From contig JAJYDD010000004.1 in NCBI GenBank assembly GCA_021777795.1, positions 1 through 33,671 of the forward strand: DNA of 33,671 nt, written 5' to 3'. The stretch comes from Pseudomonadota bacterium (GTDB taxonomy: Bacteria; Pseudomonadota; Alphaproteobacteria; Rhizobiales; Beijerinckiaceae). The notes below the pieces were generated by a model. It had not been told where the DNA came from, ran no database searches, and was given only the letters and a program-made list of their open reading frames with translations. How positions within the stretch are numbered: position 1 is the first letter of the stretch; each line of letters begins with the position of its first letter. Below, piece after piece: positions 25,336 through 33,671 of the stretch. Both the position numbers and the translations under genes were made by a program.

Positions 25336-28300
25336 GTGAGCATCCCCGCGCCGCCGGCGAGGCCGCTGTTCGGTCACGCGCTGTCGCTCGACCGCCATGC
25401 GCCGCTGGCCAGCCTCAACGGGCTGGCCAAACAACTGGGGCCGATCTTCCAGCTCGACATGATGGGCGCGAAGGTGGTGTTCGTCTCCGGCGCCAAACTC
25501 GCCAGCGAACTCTGGGACGAGACGCGCTTCGACAAGGCGGTGCGCGGGCCGCTGGCGCGGGTGCGCGCCATCGGCGGCGACGGGCTGTTCACCGCCAAGA
25601 CGCGCGAACCCAACTGGGCCAAGGCGCACAACATCTTGCTCGCGCCCTTCGGCGGCCGTGCGATGCAATCCTACCATGCCGCGATGGTCGACATTGCCTT
25701 GCAACTGGTCAAGAAGTGGGAGCGGCTCAACCCGGACGAGGAGATCAACGTCGTCCACGACATGACGGCGCTGACGCTCGACACCATCGGCCTCTGTGGT
25801 TTCGATTACCGCTTCAATTCGTTCTACCGGCGCGACTATCACCCTTTCGTCGAAGCTCTGGTGCGCTCGCTGGAGACGGTGATGCTGCAACGCGGCCTGC
25901 CGCTGGAAGGCCTCGCCATGCACGGGCGCCTGCGGGCGATGAAAAAAGACCTCGCTTTCATGAACGGCATCGTCGATGCACTCGTCAAAGAGCGGCGCGA
26001 GGCGGGGCTAAGCGACAAGAAAGACCTGCTCGACGCCATGCTGACCGGCGTCGACAAACAGACCGGAACGCAACTCGACGATCTCAATATTCGTTATCAG
26101 ATCAACACGTTTCTTATCGCCGGGCATGAGACGACGAGCGGTCTGTTGTCCTACGCGATCTACGCGCTGCTGAAGAACCCCGAGGTTCTCGCCAAGGCGC
26201 GCGCAGAGGTTGACCGCGTGTTCGGCGGCGATCTCGACGCCGCGCCGAGCTACGCGCAAGTGACGCAGCTTTCCTTTGTCAACCAAATCCTAAAGGAGAG
26301 CCTGCGGTTGTGGCCGCCGGCGCCGGCGGTCGGGCTCTATCCTTACAAAGACGAGGTGATCGGCGGCTTCCCGATCCCCAAGGGCTCGACGATCAATGTG
26401 CTGATTGGTCCGCTGCAACGCGATCCCGAGGTCTGGGGGCCGCGCGCCGACGTGTTCGATCCCGAGAATTTCGCACCGCAAGTCGAGGCCAAGCGTCCGG
26501 CCTGGGCGTTCAAGCCGTTCGGCAACGGCCAGCGCGCCTGCATCGGGCGCGGCTTCGCCCTGCACGAGGCGGCGCTGGCGCTAGGGTTGATCCTGCAACG
26601 TTTCGATCTCATCGACGTGCATGGCTATCAATTGAAGCTGAAGGAGACGCTGACCGTCAAGCCCGAGGGCTTTCGCATCAAGGCGCGGCTGCGCACCGAT
26701 CGGCCGCCGCCGGCCGCCGCCGCCGTCGCCGCGCCCGCCGCGACCGTCGAGGCGCCCTTGGCGCGGCCTGCCCACAACACGCCGTTGCTGGTGCTCTATG
26801 GCTCCAATCTCGGCACGGCGGAGGAATTTGCGCATCGGCTGGCCGAGACCGCCGACATCAACGGTTTCGTCGCCACGCTCGGCGCGCTCGACGAGTATGT
26901 CGGGCCGCCGCCCAACCAAGGCGGGCTCGTCATATTCTGCGCCTCCTACAACGGCGCGCCGCCCGACAACGCCAGCAAATATGTCGAATGGCTGCGCAAG
27001 GGCGCGGCGGCGGACGCCTTCGCCGGCGTCAAATATGTCGTGTTCGGCTGCGGCAACAGCGAATGGAGCGCGACCTATCAGAGCGTGCCGCGCTTCATCG
27101 ACGAGCGCATCGCGGCGCTCGGCGGCGAGCGCATCGCGCCGCGCGGCGAGGGCAATGCGCGCGAGGACATCGACGGGCACTATGAGGCGTGGTTCGCCAG
27201 CCTGCGCCCCGCCGCCGCGCGCGCGTTCGCGCTGCAAGCCGGGCTCGACCGCGAAACCCGCAACGAACCGCTCTATCGCGTTGAGACCCTGGGGCCGCAG
27301 ATCGACAACGCAGCGGCGGCGACGTCCGGCGGCGAGCCGATGCGCGTCCTCGAAAACCGCGAGCTGCTCAACGCGACTGACCGCTCGACCCGCCATATCG
27401 AAATCGCGCTGCCTGAAGGGCGCACCTATCGCCCCGGCGATCATCTGGCCGTCGCGCCGCGCAACGAGGCGGGGCTGGTCGCAGCGGTGGCGCAGTGTTT
27501 CGGCGTGACGCCGGAGAGCGCGATCAAGCTGGACGCCGCGCCCGGCCGTCGGCCGCTGCTGCCGGTCGGCGTCCCCGTCTCTGTCGGCAAGCTGTTGACC
27601 GATTTCGTCGAGCTTCAGAGCGTGGCGACGCGCAAGCAGGTGGAGACGCTGGCCGAGCACACGCGCTGCCCGGTGACAAAGCCGAAATTGCAGGCGCTGG
27701 CGGGCGAGGGCGCCTATCGCGCCGAGGTCTATGGCAAGCGGCTTTCGGTGTTTGATCTCCTGCGCCTGCATCCCGCCTGCGAACTGCCGTTCGCGCTCTA
27801 TCTGGAGATGCTGGCGCCGTTGCAGCCGCGCTATTACTCGATCTCGTCATCGCCGTTGGCGGATGGAGAGCGGGTCAGCGTGACGGTCGGCGTCGTCGCC
27901 GGCGAGGCGCGCTCGGGGCTTGGGCTTTATCGCGGCGCCGCCTCCAACTATTTGGCCGCGCGGCGGCCCGGCGATGTCATCCACGCCGCCGTGCGCGAGA
28001 CCAAGGCGGGCTTCCGCCTGCCCGACGGTCTCATGACGCCGCTGGTGATGATCGGCCCCGGCACCGGGCTCGCGCCGTTTCGCGCTTTCCTGCGCGAGCG
28101 CGCGGCGCTGCGCGATAACGGCGCGACGCTGGGGCCTGCGATGCTGTTCTTCGGCTGCCGAAGGCGGCACGAGGATTTCCTCTACGCCGAGGAGCTGCAG
28201 GGCTACGCGGCGCAGGGGCTGGTCGATCTGCATGTCGCCTTCTCGCGCGCGCCCGACGCGCCCCGGACTTACGTGCAAGACCTCATGCGGCGCGAGGCGG

Positions 28301-28500
28301 ATGCGCTGTGGCTGCTGCTGGAAGCGGGCGCCGTCGTCTATGTCTGCGGCGACGGCGCGCGCATGGAGCCTGACGTGAAGCGCGCGCTGATTGAGATTCA
28401 CAGCGCGAAGACAGGCGCCCCGACGCCAGCCAGCGAAGCTTGGATGGCGGAGCTTGGCGCCGCCGGGCGCTATGCGCTCGACGTTTGGTCGGGCGGTTGA
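25336..28500 (+). CDS. Bifunctional cytochrome P450/NADPH-P450 reductase (CYP102/P450-BM3-type fusion)
   Basis: 1054 aa, GTG start; AGHETTSGLL I-helix, FGNGQRACIGRGFALHEA heme loop, flavodoxin segment LYGSNLGTAEEFA, FAD/NADPH domains (RYYSISSSP, MIGPGTGLAPFRAFLRER). Confidence 0.95.
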   Translation: MSIPAPPARPLFGHALSLDRHAPLASLNGLAKQLGPIFQLDMMGAKVVFVSGAKLASELWDETRFDKAVRGPLARVRAIGGDGLFTAKTREPNWAKAHNILLAPFGGRAMQSYHAAMVDIALQLVKKWERLNPDEEINVVHDMTALTLDTIGLCGFDYRFNSFYRRDYHPFVEALVRSLETVMLQRGLPLEGLAMHGRLRAMKKDLAFMNGIVDALVKERREAGLSDKKDLLDAMLTGVDKQTGTQLDDLNIRYQINTFLIAGHETTSGLLSYAIYALLKNPEVLAKARAEVDRVFGGDLDAAPSYAQVTQLSFVNQILKESLRLWPPAPAVGLYPYKDEVIGGFPIPKGSTINVLIGPLQRDPEVWGPRADVFDPENFAPQVEAKRPAWAFKPFGNGQRACIGRGFALHEAALALGLILQRFDLIDVHGYQLKLKETLTVKPEGFRIKARLRTDRPPPAAAAVAAPAATVEAPLARPAHNTPLLVLYGSNLGTAEEFAHRLAETADINGFVATLGALDEYVGPPPNQGGLVIFCASYNGAPPDNASKYVEWLRKGAAADAFAGVKYVVFGCGNSEWSATYQSVPRFIDERIAALGGERIAPRGEGNAREDIDGHYEAWFASLRPAAARAFALQAGLDRETRNEPLYRVETLGPQIDNAAAATSGGEPMRVLENRELLNATDRSTRHIEIALPEGRTYRPGDHLAVAPRNEAGLVAAVAQCFGVTPESAIKLDAAPGRRPLLPVGVPVSVGKLLTDFVELQSVATRKQVETLAEHTRCPVTKPKLQALAGEGAYRAEVYGKRLSVFDLLRLHPACELPFALYLEMLAPLQPRYYSISSSPLADGERVSVTVGVVAGEARSGLGLYRGAASNYLAARRPGDVIHAAVRETKAGFRLPDGLMTPLVMIGPGTGLAPFRAFLRERAALRDNGATLGPAMLFFGCRRRHEDFLYAEELQGYAAQGLVDLHVAFSRAPDAPRTYVQDLMRREADALWLLLEAGAVVYVCGDGARMEPDVKRALIEIHSAKTGAPTPASEAWMAELGAAGRYALDVWSGG

Positions 28501-28528
28501 GGCAGATCGCATCTTCAGGAGCAACGGA

Positions 28529-29227
28529 ATGAAATTGGCTATCGCCGCGATGTTTGTCGTCGGCCTTTGCGCGGCGCCGGTTCAGGCGGCCGAGACCTCT
28601 TGCGGCGAGAGCGTGCGCCTCAGCGTCGATCCCCCGTCGCGGTTGGACGATGTCGCCGCGACCCTTCGCCGGCGGCTGGCGGCGGCCGGCGAAAAGAAGC
28701 CCTCGGTCGAACGCGACGGCGCGGCGGCGTTGCGCGTCGTGCTGCCGCCCGGCGCCCGCGATAGTCTGCTGACCCGCCCGGCCAAGATCGAATTCCGCCT
28801 GGTCGCCAAATCCGCCGACGAGCCGGGCGCCGAAGCGTTTCCCCGCCTCGACGGCGGGACGGAGCGCGTCGAGCCGCAAATCCTCCTCGACGAGGAGCGG
28901 CTGCGCCAGATCAGGGTCAAGTCGGAGCCGAACCCAGCTGGCGGGGCGCCTATCGTCGCCATCGCCTTCCATCTCGAAACCCAGGGCGTCAACAACCTCT
29001 TGACGGGAACGTTGCAGGCGGTGGGCCGCAGGCTCGCCATCCTCGTTGACGACCGCATCATCGCCGATCCCGTACTGCGCGGGCCGGTGGCGTCGCTGAC
29101 GGGCGAGATTTCCGGCGGCTTCACGCTCGCCTCGGCCGAGGAACTGGTGGCGCTGCTCGCCAACGGCCGGCTGCGCGGCCGTGTCGCGATCCTCTCCCGC
29201 CAGCCTGCGCCCTGCGTGACCCACTGA
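28529..29227 (+). CDS. Secreted SecD P1-head-like protein without TM domain
   Basis: Signal peptide; AILVDDRIIADPVLRGPVASLTGEISGGFTLASAEELVALLANGRL resembles the SecDF P1 head subdomain. Confidence 0.72.
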   Translation: MKLAIAAMFVVGLCAAPVQAAETSCGESVRLSVDPPSRLDDVAATLRRRLAAAGEKKPSVERDGAAALRVVLPPGARDSLLTRPAKIEFRLVAKSADEPGAEAFPRLDGGTERVEPQILLDEERLRQIRVKSEPNPAGGAPIVAIAFHLETQGVNNLLTGTLQAVGRRLAILVDDRIIADPVLRGPVASLTGEISGGFTLASAEELVALLANGRLRGRVAILSRQPAPCVTH

Positions 29228-29264
29228 CGCAGAGTTTCACGCGGACGCAACCCGCCCTCGCCGG

Positions 29265-29657
29265 TCACGCTGGCTCCACCAGCCGGACGGCGGGGCTGGC
29301 GGCAAGGATCGCCTCGACCGCCTCGGCGACGTCCTCGGCCTCGACCTCGGCGGCGCCGGCATAGTCGATGCGCGCCTCGCACGGGCCGTCGTCGCGCAAG
29401 ACCAGCAGAACGAAGACGAAGCCGTCGTCGGCGTTGATCGACAAGGCCCAGCCTTCGTCCCCCGTCTGCGGACCGAGCGCCGGCACGTCACGCGCAAGCA
29501 ATTGGTCGCGCAGCCAGACCGCCAGACGCTTCTGATGCTCCGGCGCGGCGTATAGCGCGGGGGCGTCGAAGGCGAATGTCCACAAAGCGGGGCTCCGTTG
29601 GCGGTGATGGACCGCAAGGTAAGGCGAACTTGTAAAAGAAATTTGCGGGAGTTGCAT
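29265..29657 (-). CDS. Hypothetical protein
   Basis: Start at MQLPQISFTSSPYLAV; about 130 aa, acidic C-terminus; clean open frame convergent with the SecD-like gene. Confidence 0.55.
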   Translation of the reverse strand: MQLPQISFTSSPYLAVHHRQRSPALWTFAFDAPALYAAPEHQKRLAVWLRDQLLARDVPALGPQTGDEGWALSINADDGFVFVLLVLRDDGPCEARIDYAGAAEVEAEDVAEAVEAILAASPAVRLVEPA

Positions 29658-30078
29658 AGAATGACCAATATAAATTGCCGCAAAGATCGAAGCCAAAGCG
29701 TCGTTATCGTAAATCCACGGAAACGAGAGGCGTTCACGCCGGCGAAATTTTCCATCTTGGCGCGGTCGAGAGGACAATCAAGAACCCTCAGTCAGACGCA
29801 GGCTTGCATTTCACGCGCCAACCCGGCGCCTTTGAGGGGCGTCCGTTCGAGCCGAAACGGATTCTTGGTCATTACGAGCGAAGCTATCCATCGCGGCGTG
29901 ATCGTTGGCGAGCGGAAAAGCGTTTCCAGCGTTTGCGAAAATTTCATTCCGGCTATGTCATCCTGGCGTCGCCAACCACGCCCCTCTGCAAGCGTCTTAT
30001 TTTCCGCGCTTCACCGGGAAATAAATTCAGTAAAATATCGTGATTTTTTACAGTATGAACTGACAAGCGGCCACGGTC

Positions 30079-30714
30079 ATGCACGAGGATAATAAAACTC
30101 TCCGGCGGGTGCAAGTAATCAAACTGGTCGTCGCTGCGATAAGTGCGATACGGCTCGTTCCTCATATTGTGCTATTCGCGACTAGTCGGAAAAAAAAATT
30201 GCTGGATCTTGATCTTCAGGCTTGGACTCAACGATATGGCCCGTATAATGCAGGCAATGAATTCGTAAAAATTGTTAATTTCGTTTATACCATGACCTAT
30301 TTTCAAGAATACAGGTCCGTATTTTACTTTCGTCACCGCTATTTTGGTCACGTGCTGGGAGTTTTTTGTCGGGGTATGCCTGGGGTCGCCATCAATGCTG
30401 GGACGTGCGGACCGGGACTGTTCCTCCAACACGGATTTGGAACTCTGATTTCCGCCGATTCGATTGGCGCGAACGTAACTGTCGGGCAATTGAGTTCAAT
30501 CGGCTACGGCATAAACGGGATCGACCGCCCGACTATCGGCGACAATGTTATCGTCGGCGCCGGCGCGCGCGTACTCGGACGAATTCGGGTTGGCGACAAT
30601 GCCAGAATCGCCCCGAACTCGCTCGTCATCTCCAATGTGCCCGCAAATTGCGTTGTGATGGGCGTCCCGGCCAAGGTTCTCTGGGACAAGGGTGGAGCGG
30701 CGCCCTCGTCCTAG
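30079..30714 (+). CDS. Left-handed beta-helix (serine O-acetyltransferase/CysE-like) acyltransferase
   Basis: 211 aa; hexapeptide repeats GLFLQHGFGTLISADSIGANVTVGQLSSIG...TIGDNVIVGAGARVLGRIRVGDNARIAPNSLVISNVPANCVVMGVPAKVL. Confidence 0.85.
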   Translation: MHEDNKTLRRVQVIKLVVAAISAIRLVPHIVLFATSRKKKLLDLDLQAWTQRYGPYNAGNEFVKIVNFVYTMTYFQEYRSVFYFRHRYFGHVLGVFCRGMPGVAINAGTCGPGLFLQHGFGTLISADSIGANVTVGQLSSIGYGINGIDRPTIGDNVIVGAGARVLGRIRVGDNARIAPNSLVISNVPANCVVMGVPAKVLWDKGGAAPSS

Positions 30715-30743
30715 AGGTTCCCCAAACTGTTTGAGGGTCTGCT

Positions 30744-33671
30744 CTACTCCGCTGGCGACGGCAGCGCCGCATGTCCGTCGCGTTGCTCCTCGCGCGGCTT
30801 CTCCTCGCGGGCCTTTTCCTCGCGCGGCGCCAACAGCCATTTGAACAGCCGCCACGTCAGCCGCCCGATGTCGTCGAGCACCGTGAACACCGCCGGCACG
30901 AACACCAGGCTCAGCAGCGTCGACACCACCAGGCCGCCGATCACCGCAATCGCCATCGGCGAGCGGAAGCCGCCGCCGTCGCCGACGCCCGCCGCCGAGG
31001 GCAACATGCCCGCCGCCATCGCGATCGTCGTCATCACGATCGGCCGCGCGCGCTTGCGGCCGGCCTCGACCAAGGCTTCCAGACGCGGCGTCCCCTCCGC
31101 GATCGCTTCAACGGCGAAATCGACCAGCATGATCGCGTTCTTGGTGACGATGCCCATCAGCATCAGGATGCCGATGACGACCGGCATAGACATCGCCTTG
31201 TGGGTGATGAGCAAGGCGATGATCGAGCCGCCGATGGAGAGCGGCAGCGAGATCAGAATGGTGATCGGTTGCAGGAAGCTGCCGAACAGCAGCACCAGCA
31301 GGCCGTAGACCATCATCAACCCCGCGCCCATCGCCTCGGCGAAGGATTGGAACACTTCGCTCATGATCTCGACGTCGCCGGTCTCCTTGATCTCGACGCC
31401 CGGCGGCAGATGTTTCGCCATCGGCAAAGCGCGGATCGCCGCCACCGCCGCGCCCAGCGGCGCATCGCCGCGCAAATCCGCCTCGATTGTGACGCGGCGC
31501 GAGCGGTCGTAGCGGTTGATCGCGGTCGGGCCGTGGCCCATCTCGAAATCGGCGACGGCGGCCAGCGGCGTCGTGCCGCCGCCGCCCGTCGGCACGCGCA
31601 GGTTCTCCAGCACGCCGATTCGCCCGCGCGCCGCCTCGTCCAACTCGACACGGATCGGGATCAGCCGGCCGTCGACCTTGAACTTGGCGAGATTGGCGTC
31701 GATGTCGCCAAGCGTGGCGACGCGGATCGTCGTCGACAAAGCCTCCGTCGAGACGCCGAGGTCGGCCGCCACCTGCCGGCGCGGCTCGATCTGCAATTCC
31801 GGCCGGTCCAACTCGGCGGTGGAGATCGGGTTCTCCAGGATGGGAATTGTGCGCATCTCGCTGGCGAGCTGGTTGGCCGTGTTGTTGATCTCTTTCATAT
31901 CGTGGCCGGCGACGATGAGTTGCAGGTCGCGCTGGCCGTTGTCCTTCATGAACCAGAAGCGCAGATCCGGGATATCGGCCATGAAGCCGGAGATGCGGGT
32001 TTGCAGGTCCTTCTGCGTCGCCTCGCGCTTGGATTTGTGGACGAAATTGATGACGAAGGTCGCCTTGCGCGGCTCGGAATCGCCGCCCAGGATCTGGCCG
32101 CCATAGACGAGCACCGAGCGCACCTCCGGCATCGCCTTCAACTTGGCCGAGATTTCGCGGGTCACGCGGTCGGTGTCGTCGAGCCGGGAGCCCGGCGGCA
32201 GTTCCACCGCGAGCAGCGCGCGCGCCTGATCGTCGGCGGGGATGAAGCCGGAAGGCAGCAGTTGCGTCGACCACAGCGAGCCCGCGAAGATCAGCGCGCC
32301 GACGAACAGCGTCGCCCAGCGCCAGCGCACGGAGCCGCGCACGAGGCGCGTGTAGAAGCGCATGATCGCGCCGTCCTCGGCAGGCTCGGCATGGCGCGGC
32401 GTGCGCATGAAATAGGCCGCCATCACCGGCGTCACGAAACGCGCCACGCCCAGCGAGAACATGACGGCGACGGCGACGGTGAGGCCGAACTGGCGGAAAT
32501 ATTGGCCGGCGATGCCGCCCATGAAGCTGACCGGGGCGAAGATCGCCGCGATCGACAGCGAAATCGCGATGACGGCGAGGCCGATCTCGTCGGCGGCCTC
32601 AAGGGCTGCGCGATAGGCGGTTTTGCCCATCCGCATGTGGCGCACGATGTTCTCGATCTCGACGATGGCGTCATCGACGAGAATGCCCGTCACCAGCGTC
32701 AGCGCCAGCAGGCTGACCATATTGAGCGAGAAGCCGACGGCGTCCATCGCCCAGAAGGTCGGCAGCACCGACAGCGGCAGAGCCATCGCGGTGACGACGG
32801 TGGCGCGGAAATCGCGCAGGAAGATGAACACAACGATGATCGCCAGCGCCGCGCCCTCGATCAGCGTCTCCATCGTCGAATGGTAGCTGCCCAACTCGGC
32901 CTGGATGCGGCTATCAACCTGGGTGAACTTCACTTCCGGATGGCGCTTCTCGATCTCGGCGAGCTTGCGGGTGATGTCGCGGTCGACCGTCACGTCGCTC
33001 GCGCCCTTGGCGCGGGTGACGCCGAAGGCGACGATGGGTTGGTCGAACAGCCGCGTGAAGGTGCGCGGCTCCTGCGCTGTGTCGGAGACGGTGGCGAGTT
33101 CGTCGAGCCGCACGCGCCGGCCGCCGGGAAGGGCGATTGGCAGCGCCTTCAACTGGGCGAGCTTGTTGGCGCCGGCCAGCGTGCGGATCGCCTGTTCCTG
33201 GCCGGCGATCTCGCCGCGCCCGCCGCCGAGATCGACGTTGTCTTGCCGCACCTGCTCGTTGACCTGCTCGGCGGTGACGCCGAGCGCCAGCAGCTTCTCA
33301 GGGTCGAGCGAGACGCGGATTTCGCGATCGACGCCGCCATAGCGCGAGACGTCGCCGACGCCCTTCAGCGCCTGCAAATCGCGCGCGACGGTGTCGTCGA
33401 TGAACCAGGACAGTTGCTCGACCGTCATGCCCGGCGCCGAGGCGGCGTAGGTGACGATCGGCAGGCCCTCGATATTGACGCGGTTGATGATCGGCTCGTC
33501 GATGGTGCGCGGCAGGTCGGAACGAATTTTCGCGATCTGGTCCTTCACGTCGTTGAGCGCGCGGTCGATGTCGGTGGAGCCGACATGGAACTGGATGATC
33601 GTCTGCGAGGAGCCATCGCTGATTTGGCTGGCGATGTGCCAAACGCCGTTGAGGCTGGCGACCGCGTCCTC
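30744..33671 (-). CDS. Efflux RND transporter permease subunit, 5' end truncated by window end
   Basis: Open frame continues to base 33671 (EDAVASLNGVWHIASQISDGSSQTIIQFHVGSTDIDRALNDVKDQIAKIR...); GILVDDAIVEIENIVRHM; AcrB/HAE-1-like. Confidence 0.95.
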   Translation of the reverse strand, partial: EDAVASLNGVWHIASQISDGSSQTIIQFHVGSTDIDRALNDVKDQIAKIRSDLPRTIDEPIINRVNIEGLPIVTYAASAPGMTVEQLSWFIDDTVARDLQALKGVGDVSRYGGVDREIRVSLDPEKLLALGVTAEQVNEQVRQDNVDLGGGRGEIAGQEQAIRTLAGANKLAQLKALPIALPGGRRVRLDELATVSDTAQEPRTFTRLFDQPIVAFGVTRAKGASDVTVDRDITRKLAEIEKRHPEVKFTQVDSRIQAELGSYHSTMETLIEGAALAIIVVFIFLRDFRATVVTAMALPLSVLPTFWAMDAVGFSLNMVSLLALTLVTGILVDDAIVEIENIVRHMRMGKTAYRAALEAADEIGLAVIAISLSIAAIFAPVSFMGGIAGQYFRQFGLTVAVAVMFSLGVARFVTPVMAAYFMRTPRHAEPAEDGAIMRFYTRLVRGSVRWRWATLFVGALIFAGSLWSTQLLPSGFIPADDQARALLAVELPPGSRLDDTDRVTREISAKLKAMPEVRSVLVYGGQILGGDSEPRKATFVINFVHKSKREATQKDLQTRISGFMADIPDLRFWFMKDNGQRDLQLIVAGHDMKEINNTANQLASEMRTIPILENPISTAELDRPELQIEPRRQVAADLGVSTEALSTTIRVATLGDIDANLAKFKVDGRLIPIRVELDEAARGRIGVLENLRVPTGGGGTTPLAAVADFEMGHGPTAINRYDRSRRVTIEADLRGDAPLGAAVAAIRALPMAKHLPPGVEIKETGDVEIMSEVFQSFAEAMGAGLMMVYGLLVLLFGSFLQPITILISLPLSIGGSIIALLITHKAMSMPVVIGILMLMGIVTKNAIMLVDFAVEAIAEGTPRLEALVEAGRKRARPIVMTTIAMAAGMLPSAAGVGDGGGFRSPMAIAVIGGLVVSTLLSLVFVPAVFTVLDDIGRLTWRLFKWLLAPREEKAREEKPREEQRDGHAALPSPAE

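Noticed and set aside
30715-30743. Weak hairpin CCCCAAA-ctg-TTTGAGG between convergent acyltransferase and RND genes
   Set aside because: Short stem with mismatch and no T-tract; not strong enough to call a terminator
1-33671. CRISPR arrays, prophage or anti-phage defence modules
   Set aside because: No spaced direct repeats, Cas, phage structural or known defence-domain proteins seen in the translated frames

Overview
GC-rich alphaproteobacterial-looking chromosomal segment; the taxonomic guess is inference from composition and protein flavour. Left to right it holds: the end of a feruloyl-CoA-synthase-like ligase with a convergent crotonase; a GT61-TPR glycosyltransferase overlapping a sulfotransferase; a secreted protein of unknown function; a sulfur/persulfide-looking locus; a two-component/PepSY/DUF347/COG4280 membrane operon; an IS256 transposase relic beside tRNA-Gly; a lipid cluster (acyl-CoA ligase, WS/DGAT, alpha/beta hydrolase, enoyl-reductase-like protein, CYP102-type P450-reductase fusion); a soluble SecD-P1-like protein; an AT-richer acyltransferase island; and a truncated RND permease. 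The sulfur locus contains two ArsR regulators with an SqrR/BigR-like Cys pair, a rhodanese, an AhpD-like protein, an RND pump with its adaptor, a DUF2892 protein, a sulfide:quinone reductase with all three catalytic Cys, and a frameshifted relic of a TsdA-type cytochrome c. The strongest candidate for an under-described system is 5964-14351: an RND efflux operon that appears to be under dual persulfide-sensing ArsR control, with rhodanese and DUF2892 (the two halves of YgaP) encoded at opposite ends of the pump genes.
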